In this document: piece after piece, positions 1 through 11,293 of the stretch
Numbering within the stretch: position 1 is the stretch's first letter
How the letters are laid out: each line of letters begins with the position of its first letter
Assembly: GCA_027924585.1 (NCBI GenBank)
Contig: BSBM01000361.1
Coordinates: forward strand, 65,377,501 to 65,441,500
Source of the DNA: Larix kaempferi
Lineage: Eukaryota; Streptophyta; Pinopsida; Pinales; Pinaceae
Reading direction: 5' to 3'
DNA length: 64,000 bases
Program-made: the position numbers and the translations under genes
Notes under the pieces: model-generated
What the model was told of the DNA's origin: nothing
Seen by the model: only the letters and a program-made list of their open reading frames with translations
Databases searched by the model: none

Positions 1-685
1 GTCCTCAGGAATGAAATATGCAGAATGGGATGATAGGGGTTCCCTGAAAATTTCAAGGAAAACAGAGTGAAAACAAGGGATATATGGAGAAAAAAACTAT
101 TTTTTTTTTTTTTCCAGACGAGTGGCTATGGCGTGGAAGGGATCTGAAACAGATAGATCTACAACAGCCCAAAAGTGAGCAGAAACAGAGGGATCTGAAA
201 TGGCGCCGAATGGATTGAAAAAGGATGGATCTGGAATGGCTTTCAGAATGGATCTGAATGGCGCAGCAGTGATCGACAACAGTTCAACTAAAAATAGATA
301 TGGACCCCAGGTATGTGCGGCTTCCTAACAGTTCACGGGTTTCACTCGGCCACCAATGCTATCTGATGGCTTGTGTATTGGGGCAATACCCCTCACTCCA
401 CGGCTCAGGTAAAATTGATAACCACTTTGCCACAAACGACAGCTCTTGGTTTACCTCACGGGTGGGAACTAGTCAATCAGGTAGGGGTCGTTGCCCTTTT
501 CGTTGGAAGGTCCTCTCAATGGGCCAGCTACTTCGGGGTTCTTGTGGTACTCCTCACAATAATTTTTAGGGCTTATTCCCAAGTACTTCCCACAGTTAAG
601 CGGATAGGGATTATTCCCAAATCCGAACCTGCAACAAATGCGAAAAAAAAATTTGGCAGAAATTCCACCCAACGAGCCCAAGAAA

Positions 686-699
686 GTGCTCTGATACTA
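686..699 (-). promoter_or_regulatory. Primer binding site of B0 (initiator-Met tRNA type)
   Basis: On the minus strand this reads TAGTATCAGAGCAC, one base from TGGTATCAGAGCAC, the standard plant primer site complementary to the 3' end of initiator-Met tRNA. It lies two bases from the LTR edge. Confidence 0.75.
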
Positions 700-701
700 G
701 A

Positions 702-1076
702 TGTGATGCACCTGCAACAATTAATTAATAAGAATATGCGAAATAGCAGAAATGATAGAAATCAGCATCACTTTTATATTGATCACAGGCCACTTCGAGG
801 GGGAAACCTCCTTTGAGCAAGCTCAATACAAATAACTTCACGGTGCCTTCATAGGTCTCAACACACACTTATATACTAAGTCTAGGCGCCAATACTATGG
901 GTCAAAACCATGGGCCACTACAAACTATGGATCAACAATACTACGTGCAACTTACAAAGCATATGCGCGAACAACAATAACACAAACTATTGATCAACAA
1001 ATACTACGGGACGACTTACAAAGCATATGCGTCCAACAACAATATACTAATAAAGTAAAGACATGGGTTCCTAACA
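702..1076 (-). repeat. 5' LTR of B0
   Basis: The repeat begins TGTGATGCACC and ends TTCCTAACA, giving the usual TG...CA ends. It aligns along its length with the LTRs of B1 and B2, sharing blocks such as CACTTCGAGGGGG and ACTTACAAAGCATATGCG. Confidence 0.85.
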
Positions 1077-1830
1077 AGAAACCAAGTTTGCTTCACCCTG
1101 AAGCTGAGAAGCTGTGCATGATAAGAATTTTCTATAGATTAATAAACATGTCAAATTTAAATTTACCAAAATTAACATTGTGCAACTGTGCATGATAATA
1201 AACTCTCACATTAAAATCATGTCAGAACGTGTCAAACAAGATAAATATATTTCAGATTAACAATCGAATATACCTGACTGCATCACATGTCTTAGTCTAG
1301 CACCGATGGTAGATGTCTCTAGACGATCCATGTGTCCTTGTTAAGACAAAATGAGAAATCAAACATTTTATAAATATCTCCAAGAATTTGAAAATGCAAT
1401 AAATATCTCTCACCATTTTTAAGGAAAAAAAGATAGAAAAATTATCAATAAGGCCAATTAATCCTAACAAGTTTTTAGCAAATATAACATCCCATAAAAT
1501 ACCAATTCATTCATATTCTATAAGATAATATAATTAGTAAGCCTTCAATTGTTTGAAATATCCAACAATTACTCAAGCAATGGCTTTTCCAATCCAATTT
1601 ATGCTACTTGTCATTATGTGTATATGCCAATGCAAAATTTCTATAGGCCCTTACATGTCTAGTGGAGGTTTCATACCATGCTCTAGTTATTAATAGGAGT
1701 CATAAGACTTTAGGACTCCAAATTTCTTAATTAGCCTGTAGGTCAGGTTGTTTATAAGATAAAAGCATGGCTAATTGTGGATATATTGATACACCTCCCC
1801 TCCTCTCAATATCTCGGTGTGTTCAACAAT
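1077..1830. other. No gene recognised; probable remnant of the Copia 5' LTR at its right end
   Basis: AT-rich DNA without a supported gene. The sequence immediately before 1829 ends TTCAACA and is followed by a tRNA-primer-like site, so the right part may be the end of a degenerate LTR. Its left boundary could not be placed. Confidence 0.4.
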
Positions 1831-2680
1831 TGGTATCAAAGAAGGTCCCTCATACAAGTCTAACCAACTTGAAGTAGATCCTAGCCTACACACAATGGAT
1901 GGACAAGTGACTTTCTCTATGAATGGGGCACCAATGTTCTTTGGAAACAAGTAGGATATGAATGGGGTAGTAGGATATGACATATGGAAATCAATTGCCA
2001 CAGGTCACACTCCACCAAAGAAAGTAAGAACTACAACACAAAAGGATGAAAGGAAGAAAAAATATATGGCAATGGAATCCATATTGGATGGATTACCAGA
2101 TGTTGTAAAAGAAAAGATGGGACATTGGACCTCAGCGAGATAACTATGGCTCAAGATAGAAGATATCTACTTAAATAAAGAAGTGGTTGAAGAACATAAG
2201 CCAAAAAATAACTCCTGCAATCTCGAATTCAGCTACCAAGATTGAGAAGATAAGAATAAAGATGGTGAAAAAGGAATAATGGATGAAGAAGTCAATCACA
2301 ATGAAGATCTGGTGCAAGAGTTCGGCAACCATAAAGGTAAGAACCCTCTTGAAAACTTTGTTTACAATAAGTTAGAAAATGATGATAGATGTTCTTGTCT
2401 CATTGGATAAATCAGCGGACAAAGTCCACAATCTGCAAATCAAACTCACTGAAGGGACCCTTGACTCTGAAAACGAAGCCATGATCAGTAAAGAGGATTG
2501 GAAGGAGGATATAAGTGGAAAGGCTATTGATGTCATTGAGCAATTTGACAAGCTAAAGGATCAAGCACAGTCCCAGTTTTCCAAGCTGGTGAATTGAAAG
2601 GTGAGGTTGCTTGTTTCACAGATATTATTGTCACAAAGGATTGTGCATGGATGAATCCTGAAGTTGTCCTCAACACACAC
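1831..2680 (+). pseudogene. Copia-type gag relic with primer site
   Basis: A primer-like site TGGTATCAAAG at 1831-1841 (one base from the initiator-Met primer site) is followed by a start codon at 1895 and a degraded gag frame. Readable pieces include FSMNGAPMFFGN, then DIWKSIATGHTPPKK, then MAMESILDGLPDVVKEKMG and a W-S-A-R segment. This series resembles the UBN2/gag-polypeptide region of plant Copia elements. The frame is broken by several stops and shifts (for example TAG near 1950 and TAA near 2141), and no protease, integrase or RT follows. It is a truncated, dead element. The family assignment comes from motif order and is not checked by search. Confidence 0.55.
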
Positions 2681-3944
2681 AAAAACAAGTACCTTTAGAG
2701 ATTGATGTTGAGTGTTGAAATGTGGACTTGGGAATAACTTGATAGGGCCAAAAAATTAGAATGACTTGACCAAAAGTCGACAAGCATTCAAGATGCAAAA
2801 TATTTCATTTTTTCAATTAAATTAAAATATGAACTTACAACAGAGAAATATTTTGGATTTTATACAGAAAATTCAATGCTACATGCGATATGAATTGCAA
2901 TTTTTTCAAAAAAAAATGTGAATTAACCAAAATTTATATTCCAATCTCATGGTTGGAGATTAACTAGGGGAAAATAAAAAATTAGTGATTTTTGCAATAG
3001 AGGTAATCCCACATTTTCAAGTCAATCATATCCTCTATCATTTTGATATGGTCAACCATAGTTTCCTGACAATTGAAGAAAATAGTAGTATAACAAAGAC
3101 CAGGGAAGCAGAAAAAATATACAGTTAGCATAGATTTTGACAGTCAGCCCTCACGCTCAAAAGAAGACAATCCATGTCTTTGTAAATCTATAAATATAGT
3201 GTTTGTGCTAGTTTACTGGAATAGCCCATAAATCCTGAAGCTGTACTCAACAAAAAAGAAAAAGACAAGCCCCACTGTAGATTGATGAGTAATGGATGAA
3301 TAACAAATGAAAGGTAAGTCATTGATTACCATCACACTTATACATGCTATTGGATGCAATCAGCTAAATACATTATAATACATACGCCTAGGTTCAGAAT
3401 TAGGACAATATACCAAGAACCATAAAGCTCTAACCAGTGTTGCAAAATTTGGACTTGGGAATAACTTGACGGGACCATAAAAAGGAATAACTTAGCCCAA
3501 AGTCTAGAATGCAAATATTTCATTTTATTCAATTATATTAAACTATAAACTTACAACAACAACAGAGAAATATTTTGACTTTAATACCATAATTTTGGTG
3601 CTACAAGCAATTTAAAAAAAAAAAGGTGAATTTTTAGAGTTTTTAAAACTCACAAGTTTTTTATTGTGATTTCTCATTTGGGGATTAACTTAGGGAAAAT
3701 CGATAAATCGACGATTCTTGCAACAGAGAAATTAATCACATTTTCAAGATAATATGTGCTCTTCCATTTTGATGTGTGGTCAACCATAGTTTCCCGACAA
3801 CTAAAAAAACAATAGTATACCAAAGACATCTACAGTTAGTAGAGACTTTGACAGTCAGCCCTTGCACTCAGAAGAAGACAATCCATGTCTTCATAAATTC
3901 TATAAATATAGTGTTTATGCTAGTTTACTGGAATAGCCTGTAAC
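2652..3944. repeat. Imperfect tandem duplication, unit about 580 bp
   Basis: A unit starting AATCCTGAAG at about 2652 and ending near TTTACTGGAATAGCC (about 3227) is followed directly by a second start (AATCCTGAAG at about 3231). After about 60 bases the second copy is interrupted by about 150 unrelated bases, then resumes at about 3439 (TTGGACTTGGGAATAACTT) and ends at about 3944. Shared blocks include ACAGAGAAATATTTTG and TCTATAAATATAGTGTTT. I see no terminal TG...CA pair, so these are unlikely to be LTRs. Confidence 0.65.
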
Positions 3945-4174
3945 TCACGTATGAAATATTCAAACGCCAAATCCGAACAGAGTAGGGGTAATCCTGAATT
4001 TCCCAATTTTATATATTTAATATAAATACTTATTTCTATTTTACCAAAAAAAACCCAAGACAATGGCAGGTTACAACGTTTATTGTTCAAAAGCATCATG
4101 ATGCCATAATGTTTTCAATTGCTTTTAATGTTTTGACCTACTTGTAATAATACTAATAAATGTCAAATACAGAA

Positions 4175-4414
4175 TTATAAAAACATATATATATTAACCT
4201 TATTAGTCTGTTGGCAATGAGGATAGGTCCAAGGATCGATCTTGGGTGCCTCCGGCATTCCCAAGCAACTCAAATGAAAACTTCTCCTGCATTGTCTACA
4301 ATACTGTAAGCACTTTACCTGTCCCTCCTTGCAAGGAAAACAAGAGGAGGGTGAGGCAAGCGAAACTCCGTCACCTTTCGGATATATTTTCCTTTCGTTG
4401 GCGAACCCTTTCAT
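4175..4414 (-). pseudogene. PHD-finger-like exon fragment (host gene trace)
   Basis: The minus-strand frame contains spaced cysteines and histidine in the order C-x2-C, GQVKC, C-x2-C, FHLSC, W-T-Y-P-H-C. The segment CRRSFHLSCLGMPEAP is the part most like a PHD zinc finger, a histone-tail reading module of nuclear proteins. The usual last Cys pair is altered (Tyr replaces the first Cys after the conserved Trp). The frame ends at a plausible splice donor, AATAAG followed by GTTAAT. No full gene can be built around it, and nearby DNA is repeat-like. It may be one exon of a decayed or captured gene. A chance Cys-rich frame is less likely but not excluded. Confidence 0.45.
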
Positions 4415-4849
4415 GGGGAGGTCATTGCCTCCATTTTATGAGTAATTAGGGAATCTATGCTAGATCACTTCAATACATCATAAGACTAAATTTCCATAAA
4501 AAGAAAGGCTTTCTGCAAATGAAGAAGAAACACTAGAATGAACAGATGAATCATGAGCAAAATACAATGCGGCTTCATTGGATTAGAATTCATAAATCAT
4601 GAACAATATTTTAGGCTGAAAAACTGCAATTTCATTCAAATGAGAGGAAAAAGACTAATGGAAAAAGACTGGTAATAGATCTCTCAATGATCTGTGATGG
4701 AATATTACAATAGGTATTTCACTCAAATATCATACATTGTAAAACAGAGACACTGTACTCTCGAAACCCTTCTTCCTTCTAAAAGGAAGACCCCATACTA
4801 AGTCTGAAATAATGCCTTTTGTGATCATCAATGCTAGTTCTATTTTTTG

Positions 4850-4904
4850 GAAATGTGGATCAATCCCTCCTAAATCTGGATTTGATCTTGATGATCCTTG
4901 AGAT
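4850..4904 (-). repeat. 55-bp direct repeat, copy 1
   Basis: GAAATGTGGATCAATCCCTC through CCTTGAGAT recurs at 5911-5965 with two differences. Read on the minus strand both copies encode SSRSNPDLGGIDPHF, preceded by SQG here and SQA in the other. It could be a duplicated exon related to the PHD-like fragment. Confidence 0.6.
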
Positions 4905-5910
4905 AATTGATAAGTTGGTTTACTTGTATCAAAGGTTGAGGCCACAGAGTGACCTCTATCATCATGTTATCTAGAGTAGGAGACGATAGGTATCGAGGAA
5001 AGACAAATGGGATGTGTTGAAAGAGTGCATGAGAGGGTGTAATGTGAGGTATACTCTATTTGAGATCCCTCCTAATTGTTCGAGTAGGAAACTGCTTAAA
5101 CTCAAAGATTTTAAACTTGAGTTTGTAGCGCCTTTTGTTTATGATAGATTTATTGGAGCATGGGTCATTTTATCCCACCGTGATGAGCTTCCATTAATTT
5201 TCACGATATAGATCTATGTTGAGTTTTTTCGCACATGGATCCCAACTACACATCTACACCATCACAATTTTATGGTCCTGATAGGGGATATAGTTATGAC
5301 CATCCAAGGGCTTGTAGAGACCCAACTACCATACCACCTCCTCTAATGTTGGTACCATTTTCTTGGAAGAGTATAGTTTTACCCCATGATTTAAGTGAGC
5401 CATTAGAACATGGAAGTGAGGTGCAAGATGCAATGGTGGATACCATGTGCACTACCTTGGGTAGTGTTTCTGTTTGCTTAGCTGGGGAGAGATATAGACT
5501 ACCCTGCATCTCTCAAGAGCCTAATTTGTAATATACCAATGACAAGACACTTGCATTGCTACCAGCTCAGCAATTATTATATTAAACTATCAGTGCATAG
5601 GATGCATATTTATGATTGTATGAGAGGTACAGAACAACTCCTAAAGGTATCATTATAGTATGCTTAACTTATATTTATTATCCATCAATTCAATCATCTT
5701 GATACATGTGGAATCAATGCATTAAGCAATATTCTTTTGTTTTTATAACATGAAAATGTCTACATTACTGGATAAGATTTACAATAGTGAACCCTCATTT
5801 CTCATCCACATATGAAAAATATAGGAGACTTGGTTATTGTATGATTGAATTCTAAAAGTTTCAATTAATATAAACTATGTATGTAATTACATATTAACGA
5901 TTGGTTTCTA
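4905..5910. other. Unassigned interval between the two 55-bp repeats
   Basis: It contains two short plus-strand reading frames (5014-5211 and 5235-5531, the second starting MDPNYTSTPSQFYG, Pro- and Tyr-rich). Neither has a domain I recognise. They could be gag remnants of an LTR element or chance frames. The interval is bounded by the 55-bp direct repeats, but these are not LTR-like. Confidence 0.3.
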
Positions 5911-5965
5911 GAAATGTGGATCGATCCCTCCTAAATCTGGATTTGATCTTGATGATGCTTGAGAT
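5911..5965 (-). repeat. 55-bp direct repeat, copy 2
   Basis: Second copy of the segment at 4850-4904, with two mismatches. After the shared PDLGGIDPHF translation it runs into a minus-strand stop, whereas copy 1 stays open. Confidence 0.6.
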
Positions 5966-8067
5966 GTGATACTTGCTAATCTTTCTCCTTTTCCCATGCT
6001 CTGTTGGACCCCTTATTGCATTTCCTTCTTTCAGTCCCCATTTTGTTCAATACATTTTTTCCAGTGTCTCTATTTACAGTATTCCTCCCATCCCGTTCCC
6101 GTTTCGCCATACTAATTGGAGAAACAATTGTGTAGAACAAATTCTAAAAAGAAAATTAAAAAAATTATTGAAACCCTACTCCTACTTCTGGATAATAAAT
6201 AAATCAAGCAGCGAATGTGCTAAAAGAGCTCCAGACGAGGTAAGAAGATCCGAATTTAAAAATCAGTCATGGGTAGAATGGGATGAGCTTTGGCAGTAGT
6301 TTTAATTATCCACTTGAGGATGATGGTAATTGGGCGTTATTTTAATTTCACTAATAGGGTCTGTTTGTAAAGAGTTAAAGAGCCTGCTATTCTCTTGCAT
6401 AATGAATATATGAGAGGATCCATTGTGCTATGATGGGTGTTTTCGAAGGTAATAGTGAATTCAATGGGTGTTTTATCATTGCAATACTTGATGTGCCATG
6501 GTCACCATGTAGCGTTCACCTTCCTGGTCCCGCTGACTCAAAGGATTCAATGTTTTCCCTTATTATCTAAAGAGAGTCACTCCTTTATTTTCACTATACA
6601 AGACTAAAAAAAATATATGTGATGCAAAGATAATAATTCCTGTCAGGTACTCTGCTTGGGTTGCAAATATGGTTCCAGTCAGAAAAAACCCTCCTAATCA
6701 ATACACTTTATAGGTTTATACCCTCATCATCTATCTGACTATTTGGTAGTGAGAATATCCCAATATCTATAACCCCTATCGGTTCCAATATAACCTATCG
6801 ATTGAACTTAATCAGCAGTAGAAAACTCCATTCTATGGGAAGAACTATCTTCATGGGGATATGGCGGTAGTATATTAGTAGGCTATCCAACAACCAACCA
6901 CTAGGGTCTGCAGAGCTCATGGAATGTCCATGTTCAGTAAGAATATTATCCATTTGAGATAGCCAAGAAAAGAAGTGTTGGGGTTTTGAGATTATGAGTC
7001 AATTACCTGTGCAAACAAAAGGTTCCCTTCGTCTTCGTTACCTTCATCTTCGAGTGTTGGCAGCCGTTCCTTTGACCCTTCATTGCTGTGGTCGTTCCCC
7101 TCCCTATGGTTTTTTAATTTCCTCTGTGAGCACTACGTTTGAACGACGGAGAACGAAAATTGTTCAACAATGACACATAGCGACGAGCGCGGGAAGTTTG
7201 TTCGTGTTTATGTACTTAAACATTTCCTGGCCAAGAGTTTAAAAGGAATCTAAACTCTCGACCGAGACACTTGTCCGAGAGTTTAATATCAAAAAAAGGT
7301 TATACTCTTAGACGAGAAGACTAAATTTTCTAGGGCGAAAAATTATCTAACTATGGAAGAATTCTCAGCTGAGAGATGTTTAACCGTGGTTAATGTCTCG
7401 CCCGAGAAACATAAAAACTCTCACCCGAGAAAATTTGTTGACTTTTGTCTCGGGCGAGGAAAACGGAAATTAGAACAAAAAAAAAAGCAAATTGTCACAG
7501 AATTGTTTCACAGCTTCGCGTTTTCACCCCAAAAGATTTGATCTTTTGAGGCTAAGATCATTTGGATGGTTTTATGATGTCAAAGCTCGGTTGGAACTAT
7601 CCCCTTTGCACTTTCTGTAATTACATTAATACAAATTCTTTCTATAAACATCTTGTCATTATAATGTTTAGGATTGACTTCTTTGATTGTTAATCTAGAT
7701 TGATTTTATCATCATATGCTATCACTACTTGATTGTTTCCACTTGTTTCATGTTTTGCAGTTGAAGATCTAGAGATCAAGGAGTTGAATCAAGCGAGGAG
7801 AAATGAATTGCGCTCATAAGGTGAGTTATTTCTTAACTTTGCAATTTGATCAATCTAGGAAAGTTATATGTATTGTGTACATGTTATGTTCTAGATTCGA
7901 ACCATTCGGACCAGGGAGATCGATTTATGTCTGCATTTACAGATTTTCTGTAAACAAAATTGGTTACTTCACTGGGGATAGGTAGCACATGAGTTTTGAT
8001 TAGTTTGTAATTCTTGGTTTTTTATTTCCTTCCGATTAGCCTCTTAATTGCCTCTTTCTTCATTGGA
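5966..8067. other. No gene recognised
   Basis: AT-rich DNA with only short unsupported frames. The palindrome cluster described separately lies at 7245-7465. The right edge is the insertion site of B1 (target TTGGA). Confidence 0.5.
7245..7465. repeat. Cluster of short inverted-repeat motifs
   Basis: Within about 220 bases there are at least seven variants of a small palindrome of the form TCTCG-n-CGAGA: CTCTCGACCGAGA, TGTCCGAGAG, CTTAGACGAGAA, TTCTCAGCTGAGAGA, GTCTCGCCCGAGAAA, CTCTCACCCGAGAAA and GTCTCGGGCGAGGAA. Spacing is irregular. Confidence 0.5.
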
Positions 8068-8453
8068 TGTGAAGAACCTGCAATAATTAATTAATGCAAA
8101 TACACGAGATATCAGAAATAATAGAACTTAGAATCACTTTTATATTGATCACAGGCCACTTCGAGGGGGCAACCTCCTTTGAGCAAGCTCAATACAATTA
8201 ACTTCATGATGCCTTCAATGACCTCAACACACACTTATATACTAAGTCTATGCCCAATACTATGAGTCAAAACCATGGGACATATAATACTACGAGACGA
8301 CTTACAAAGCATATGCGTCCAATACTATGGGTCAATACTATGGGCTAATATAAACTATGGATCAGCAAATACTATGGGACGACTTACAAAGCATATGCGT
8401 CCAACACAATATACTAACATAGTAAAGAGAAGGGTTTACACGGGTTGCTAACA
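8068..8453 (-). repeat. 3' LTR of B1 (left)
   Basis: Starts TGTGAAGAACC and ends GGGTTGCTAACA. It pairs with 10908-11293 over its full length. Confidence 0.92.
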
Positions 8454-8475
8454 TCCCCTCTCCCTTAGAAAAAGC
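8454..8475 (-). promoter_or_regulatory. Polypurine tract of B1
   Basis: On the minus strand the bases next to the 3' LTR read CTAAGGGAGAGGGGA, the expected plus-strand primer for LTR synthesis. Confidence 0.8.
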
Positions 8476-9742
8476 TTTGTCCTCAAAGCTTTGGTTGGGG
8501 AAAATGCTGCAGAATCTAAAGGAGTGGTTCCTCGGTAGCATCCTCGGGTTGCATTTCGGGCCACTGATGCCTTTGGAGTGTCAGGGAGGATTGCTTGGAA
8601 GGCTGTAGACAAAGAAGAACCCTATCAGCTATGTGAAAAGTGCGCTTAGAATGGTGTTGATTGGCTTGTTGTTGCAGTCAAATTCTGGCCATGTGAATAT
8701 TGTCCTACAGAATGAGAAGAATCTGATCGCGGTTTCGAAGAACCGAATCAATTGCCTGAACTGGGGAGCTGCTAAGGGTGTATGGAAGAAGAACTAGCGG
8801 TGTCTGTCCATAGACTGCTTCATATGGTGTCCTTATAGATGTGGTATTGTACCACTAGAGCGCTTCTAAGAAATCCATAGAAATAGTTGTCCAAATCTGT
8901 GTAGGGATGGGCAAGGATTTGAGCAGTCTCGAAAGGAGTGTCGTTTCACCCTTATTGACCTAGAAAGTATCACAGTCAGCCACCATCTGTTGAATTGTCA
9001 TTTTCAGTCCCTGCTAAAAGAAGTTACATTGTTCCTGGTCATACATTTTGAAGAACCCAAAGTGCCCTGCTGATGAAGAAGCATGGAGTTCATAGAAGAG
9101 ATAGCCCTATTGAACATATTGCAACCAATTTGGAACAAGTAGAGAAAGAGCTGTAAGAGAAACTGGGTCATCAATTGTGTGAGAAGGAGCATCTGCCACC
9201 ATATTGTCCTTACCCTTCTTGTAAGTGGTCGCATAGGGATAACCCATGAGCTAGATAACCCATTTCAGGTGTGTTGGGGAGGAGACCCATTGTTCCAGAA
9301 AATTTTCCAGACCCTGGAGATTAGTCTTGATTGCTGAAATAATTCCCTAATAGGTATGGCTTCCACTTCTGTACTACATGCAAAATAGCCATCATTTCCT
9401 GCTGAGAGGTAGATGCGGCTAAATTCTTACCAGAAAGGTCTCTTGAAGGCAACAAGCTCATTGGTTCAGTAAAGACACCTGCATATCTATCCAAGGAAGT
9501 AGTGGAGACTGTTGATGGGTGCATCTAAATGGAATGGAGCTGAGTGATGACACCATGTGAATTCTTCTTAAGGATTTTTTCTAGGCGATGTGAACTGATG
9601 ATGCAGAGAGACCCTGGTTGTAATCCCATTAATTTGTGTTGTGCCCCATTGACTGAAAACTGCATCCAAACTTCAGCAAAATGCCATAAGATGGGGCCAA
9701 GTGTGCGTAACCATTGAACGCCCAAAACCACATCACATCCGC
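8470..9742 (-). pseudogene. Fused pol remnant of B1: protease tail, RNase H, integrase zinc region
   Basis: Reading 3' to 5' on the plus strand: the protease tail (MVLGVQWLRTLGPILWH) and pre-RT linker (LDRYAGVFTEPMSLLPSR), then directly the RNase H piece (LSGKNLAASTSQQEMMAI, then QKWKPYLLGNYF) and the KKGKDNMVADA segment. A partial integrase follows, ending at SMDFLEA and jumping to the late WWYN region. The RT palm (YxDD) and the integrase D-D-E core are therefore absent. The two joins lie near 9430 and 8875 and are also found in B2. A trace of a chromodomain-like tail (QPEDAT) is visible near 8550. Stops and frameshifts are present, so no functional enzyme is expected. Confidence 0.8.
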
Positions 9743-9749
9743 CTATTGA

Positions 9750-9821
9750 AGATGGAGGCTGAGAAATGTTTCATCCAGATCTTGGAGTTTGGTTTGGATG
9801 GCTGTAAGTGCTTCCTCCATG
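9750..9821 (-). pseudogene. Start of gag in B1, truncated
   Basis: The minus-strand frame MEEALTAIQTKLQDLDE matches the beginning of the gag of B2 (MEEALAAIQTKLQDLDE). After about 25 codons it is joined directly to protease sequence near 9742, so about 1.15 kb of gag and nucleocapsid sequence present in B2 is missing here. This deletion is private to B1. Confidence 0.75.
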
Positions 9822-10891
9822 GTTTTTACTCCTGTGCGGGTGACAACCATAACCAGGAGATTTTTTTTTTTTGGGAACGGATAGAAAAACAGAAACAAAA
9901 GCTGCTTTAGTAAAGGAAAATTTGGATTTGGGAAAAACTTGGAGTGGTAATTGGGATTTGAGTAGGTTTTAGACACTTTCTAATGGACAGGGAGGCAAAA
10001 AATGGGGATTTCAGAAGCGGGGTGAAAGAAAAAAACAAGAAGCAGAATTAGGAAAGGAACACGGTGGCAAATTTTGAAGGCGTTTGGGTGAAAATTGAAG
10101 GAGTTATGGCAAACCCTAAAAATAGACAAATGTGGGATTTCTGGTCTTGGGAAGTGGAATTTGGGATAGGGTCTTCAGGAATGAAATATGCAGAATGGGA
10201 TTGCAGGGATGTCAGTGAAGTTTCAGGGAAAACAGAGTTGAAACAAGGGAGATATGGCCGAAAAACAGAATTTTATACTCTTTTGTTTTTGTTTTTTTTT
10301 TTTGTTTTTTTTTTTGTTTTTTCAGAAATGGATCGGCAACAGCGGTGCGGAAGGGATCCACAACAGATGGATCTACAATGGTGCAGAAGGGATCGAAAAC
10401 CGTTGGATCTAAAACGACGACTGGATCGGGAACGAATTTCAGAATAGACCTGAAACGGCTGAATCTGGAGTGGAAGTGATCGGCAATAGTTAAGCTGAAA
10501 ATATATATGGACCCCAGGTATGTGCGGCTTCCTATCGGTTCAAGGGATTCACTCGGCCACCAATGTTTTCTGACGGCTTGCGTATTGGGGAAGTACCCCT
10601 CACTCCATGGCTCAGGTAAAACTGATAACCGCTTTGCCACAAACGACAGCTCTTGGTTTACCTCACGGGTGGGAACTAGTCAATCAAGTAGGAGTCGTTG
10701 CCCTTTTCGCTGGCAGGTCCTCTCAATGGGACAACTACTTTGGGGTTCCTGTGGTACTCCTCACAATGAGTTTTAGGGCTTATACCCAAGTACTTCCCAC
10801 AGATAAGCGGATAGAGGTTATTCCCAGATCCAAACTTGCAACAGATGCGAAAAAAAAATTGGCAGAAATTCCACCCAACGAGCCCAAGAAA
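9822..10891 (-). other. Untranslated leader of B1
   Basis: Sequence between primer site and gag, near-identical to the leaders of B0 and B2, with a T-rich tract at 10280-10320. A plus-strand frame at 10507-10776 is antisense to the element and is a counterpart of 300-569. Confidence 0.7.
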
Positions 10892-10905
10892 GTGCTTTGA
10901 TATCA
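10892..10905 (-). promoter_or_regulatory. Primer binding site of B1
   Basis: Minus strand TGATATCAAAGCAC, two bases from the initiator-Met primer TGGTATCAGAGCAC seen in B2, with two bases between it and the 5' LTR. Confidence 0.75.
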
Positions 10906-10907
10906 GA

Positions 10908-11293
10908 TGTGAAGAACCTTCAATAATTAATTAATGCAAATGCACGAGATATAAAAAATAATAGAACTTAGAATCACTTTTATATTGATCACGGGCCACT
11001 TCGAGGGGGCAACCTCCTTTGAGCAAGCTCAATACAATTAACTTCACGGTGCCTTCAATGACCTCAACACACACTTATATACTAAGTCTATGCCCAATAC
11101 TGTGAGTCAAAACCATGGGACATATAATACTACGGGACGAATTACAAAGCATATGCGTCCAATACTATGGTTCAATACTATGGGCTAATATAAACTATGG
11201 ATCAACAAATACTACAGGACGACTTACAAAGCATATGCGTCCAACACAATATACTAACATAGTAAAGAGAAGGGTTGACACGGGTTCCTAACA
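10908..11293 (-). repeat. 5' LTR of B1 (right)
   Basis: Starts TGTGAAGAACC and ends GGTTCCTAACA. Followed by the target duplication TTGGA. Confidence 0.92.

Larger units (their letters stand above)
1..1076 (-). mobile_element. Family-B Ty3/gypsy element, copy B0, 5' end only
   Basis: This is the 5' end of a minus-strand LTR retrotransposon cut by the left window edge. It holds an untranslated leader (1-685), a primer site and the 5' LTR at its right end. The leader matches the leaders of B1 (about 10170-10891) and B2 (about 22210-22895) almost base for base, which identifies the family. No gag or pol is inside the window. A plus-strand reading frame at 300-569, antisense to the element, is also open in B1, but I treat it as non-coding leader. 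No matching target duplication can be tested because the left end is missing. Confidence 0.85.
8068..11293 (-). mobile_element. Family-B gypsy element, copy B1, internally deleted
   Basis: A complete insertion on the minus strand: two 386-bp LTRs, a primer site beside the right (5') LTR, a purine tract beside the left (3') LTR, and a 5-bp target duplication TTGGA at 8063-8067 and 11294-11298. The interior is only 2.45 kb. It retains the start of gag, the end of protease with its linker, RNase H and part of integrase. The RT palm and the integrase catalytic core are missing, by deletions also present in B2; most of gag is missing by a private deletion. By eye the two LTRs differ at about 16 of 386 positions, so the insertion is not recent. 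Confidence 0.9.

Noticed and set aside
2714-3944. Pair of about 510-bp repeats as LTRs of a small element
   Set aside because: No TG...CA ends, no primer site and no target duplication; similarity extends past the proposed edges, so a tandem duplication fits better.
9004-9234. Minus-strand frame of 76 codons matching a frame at 19878-20108
   Set aside because: It is an out-of-frame reading of the RNase H/integrase region of family B; the true frame contains YKKGKDNMVADA.
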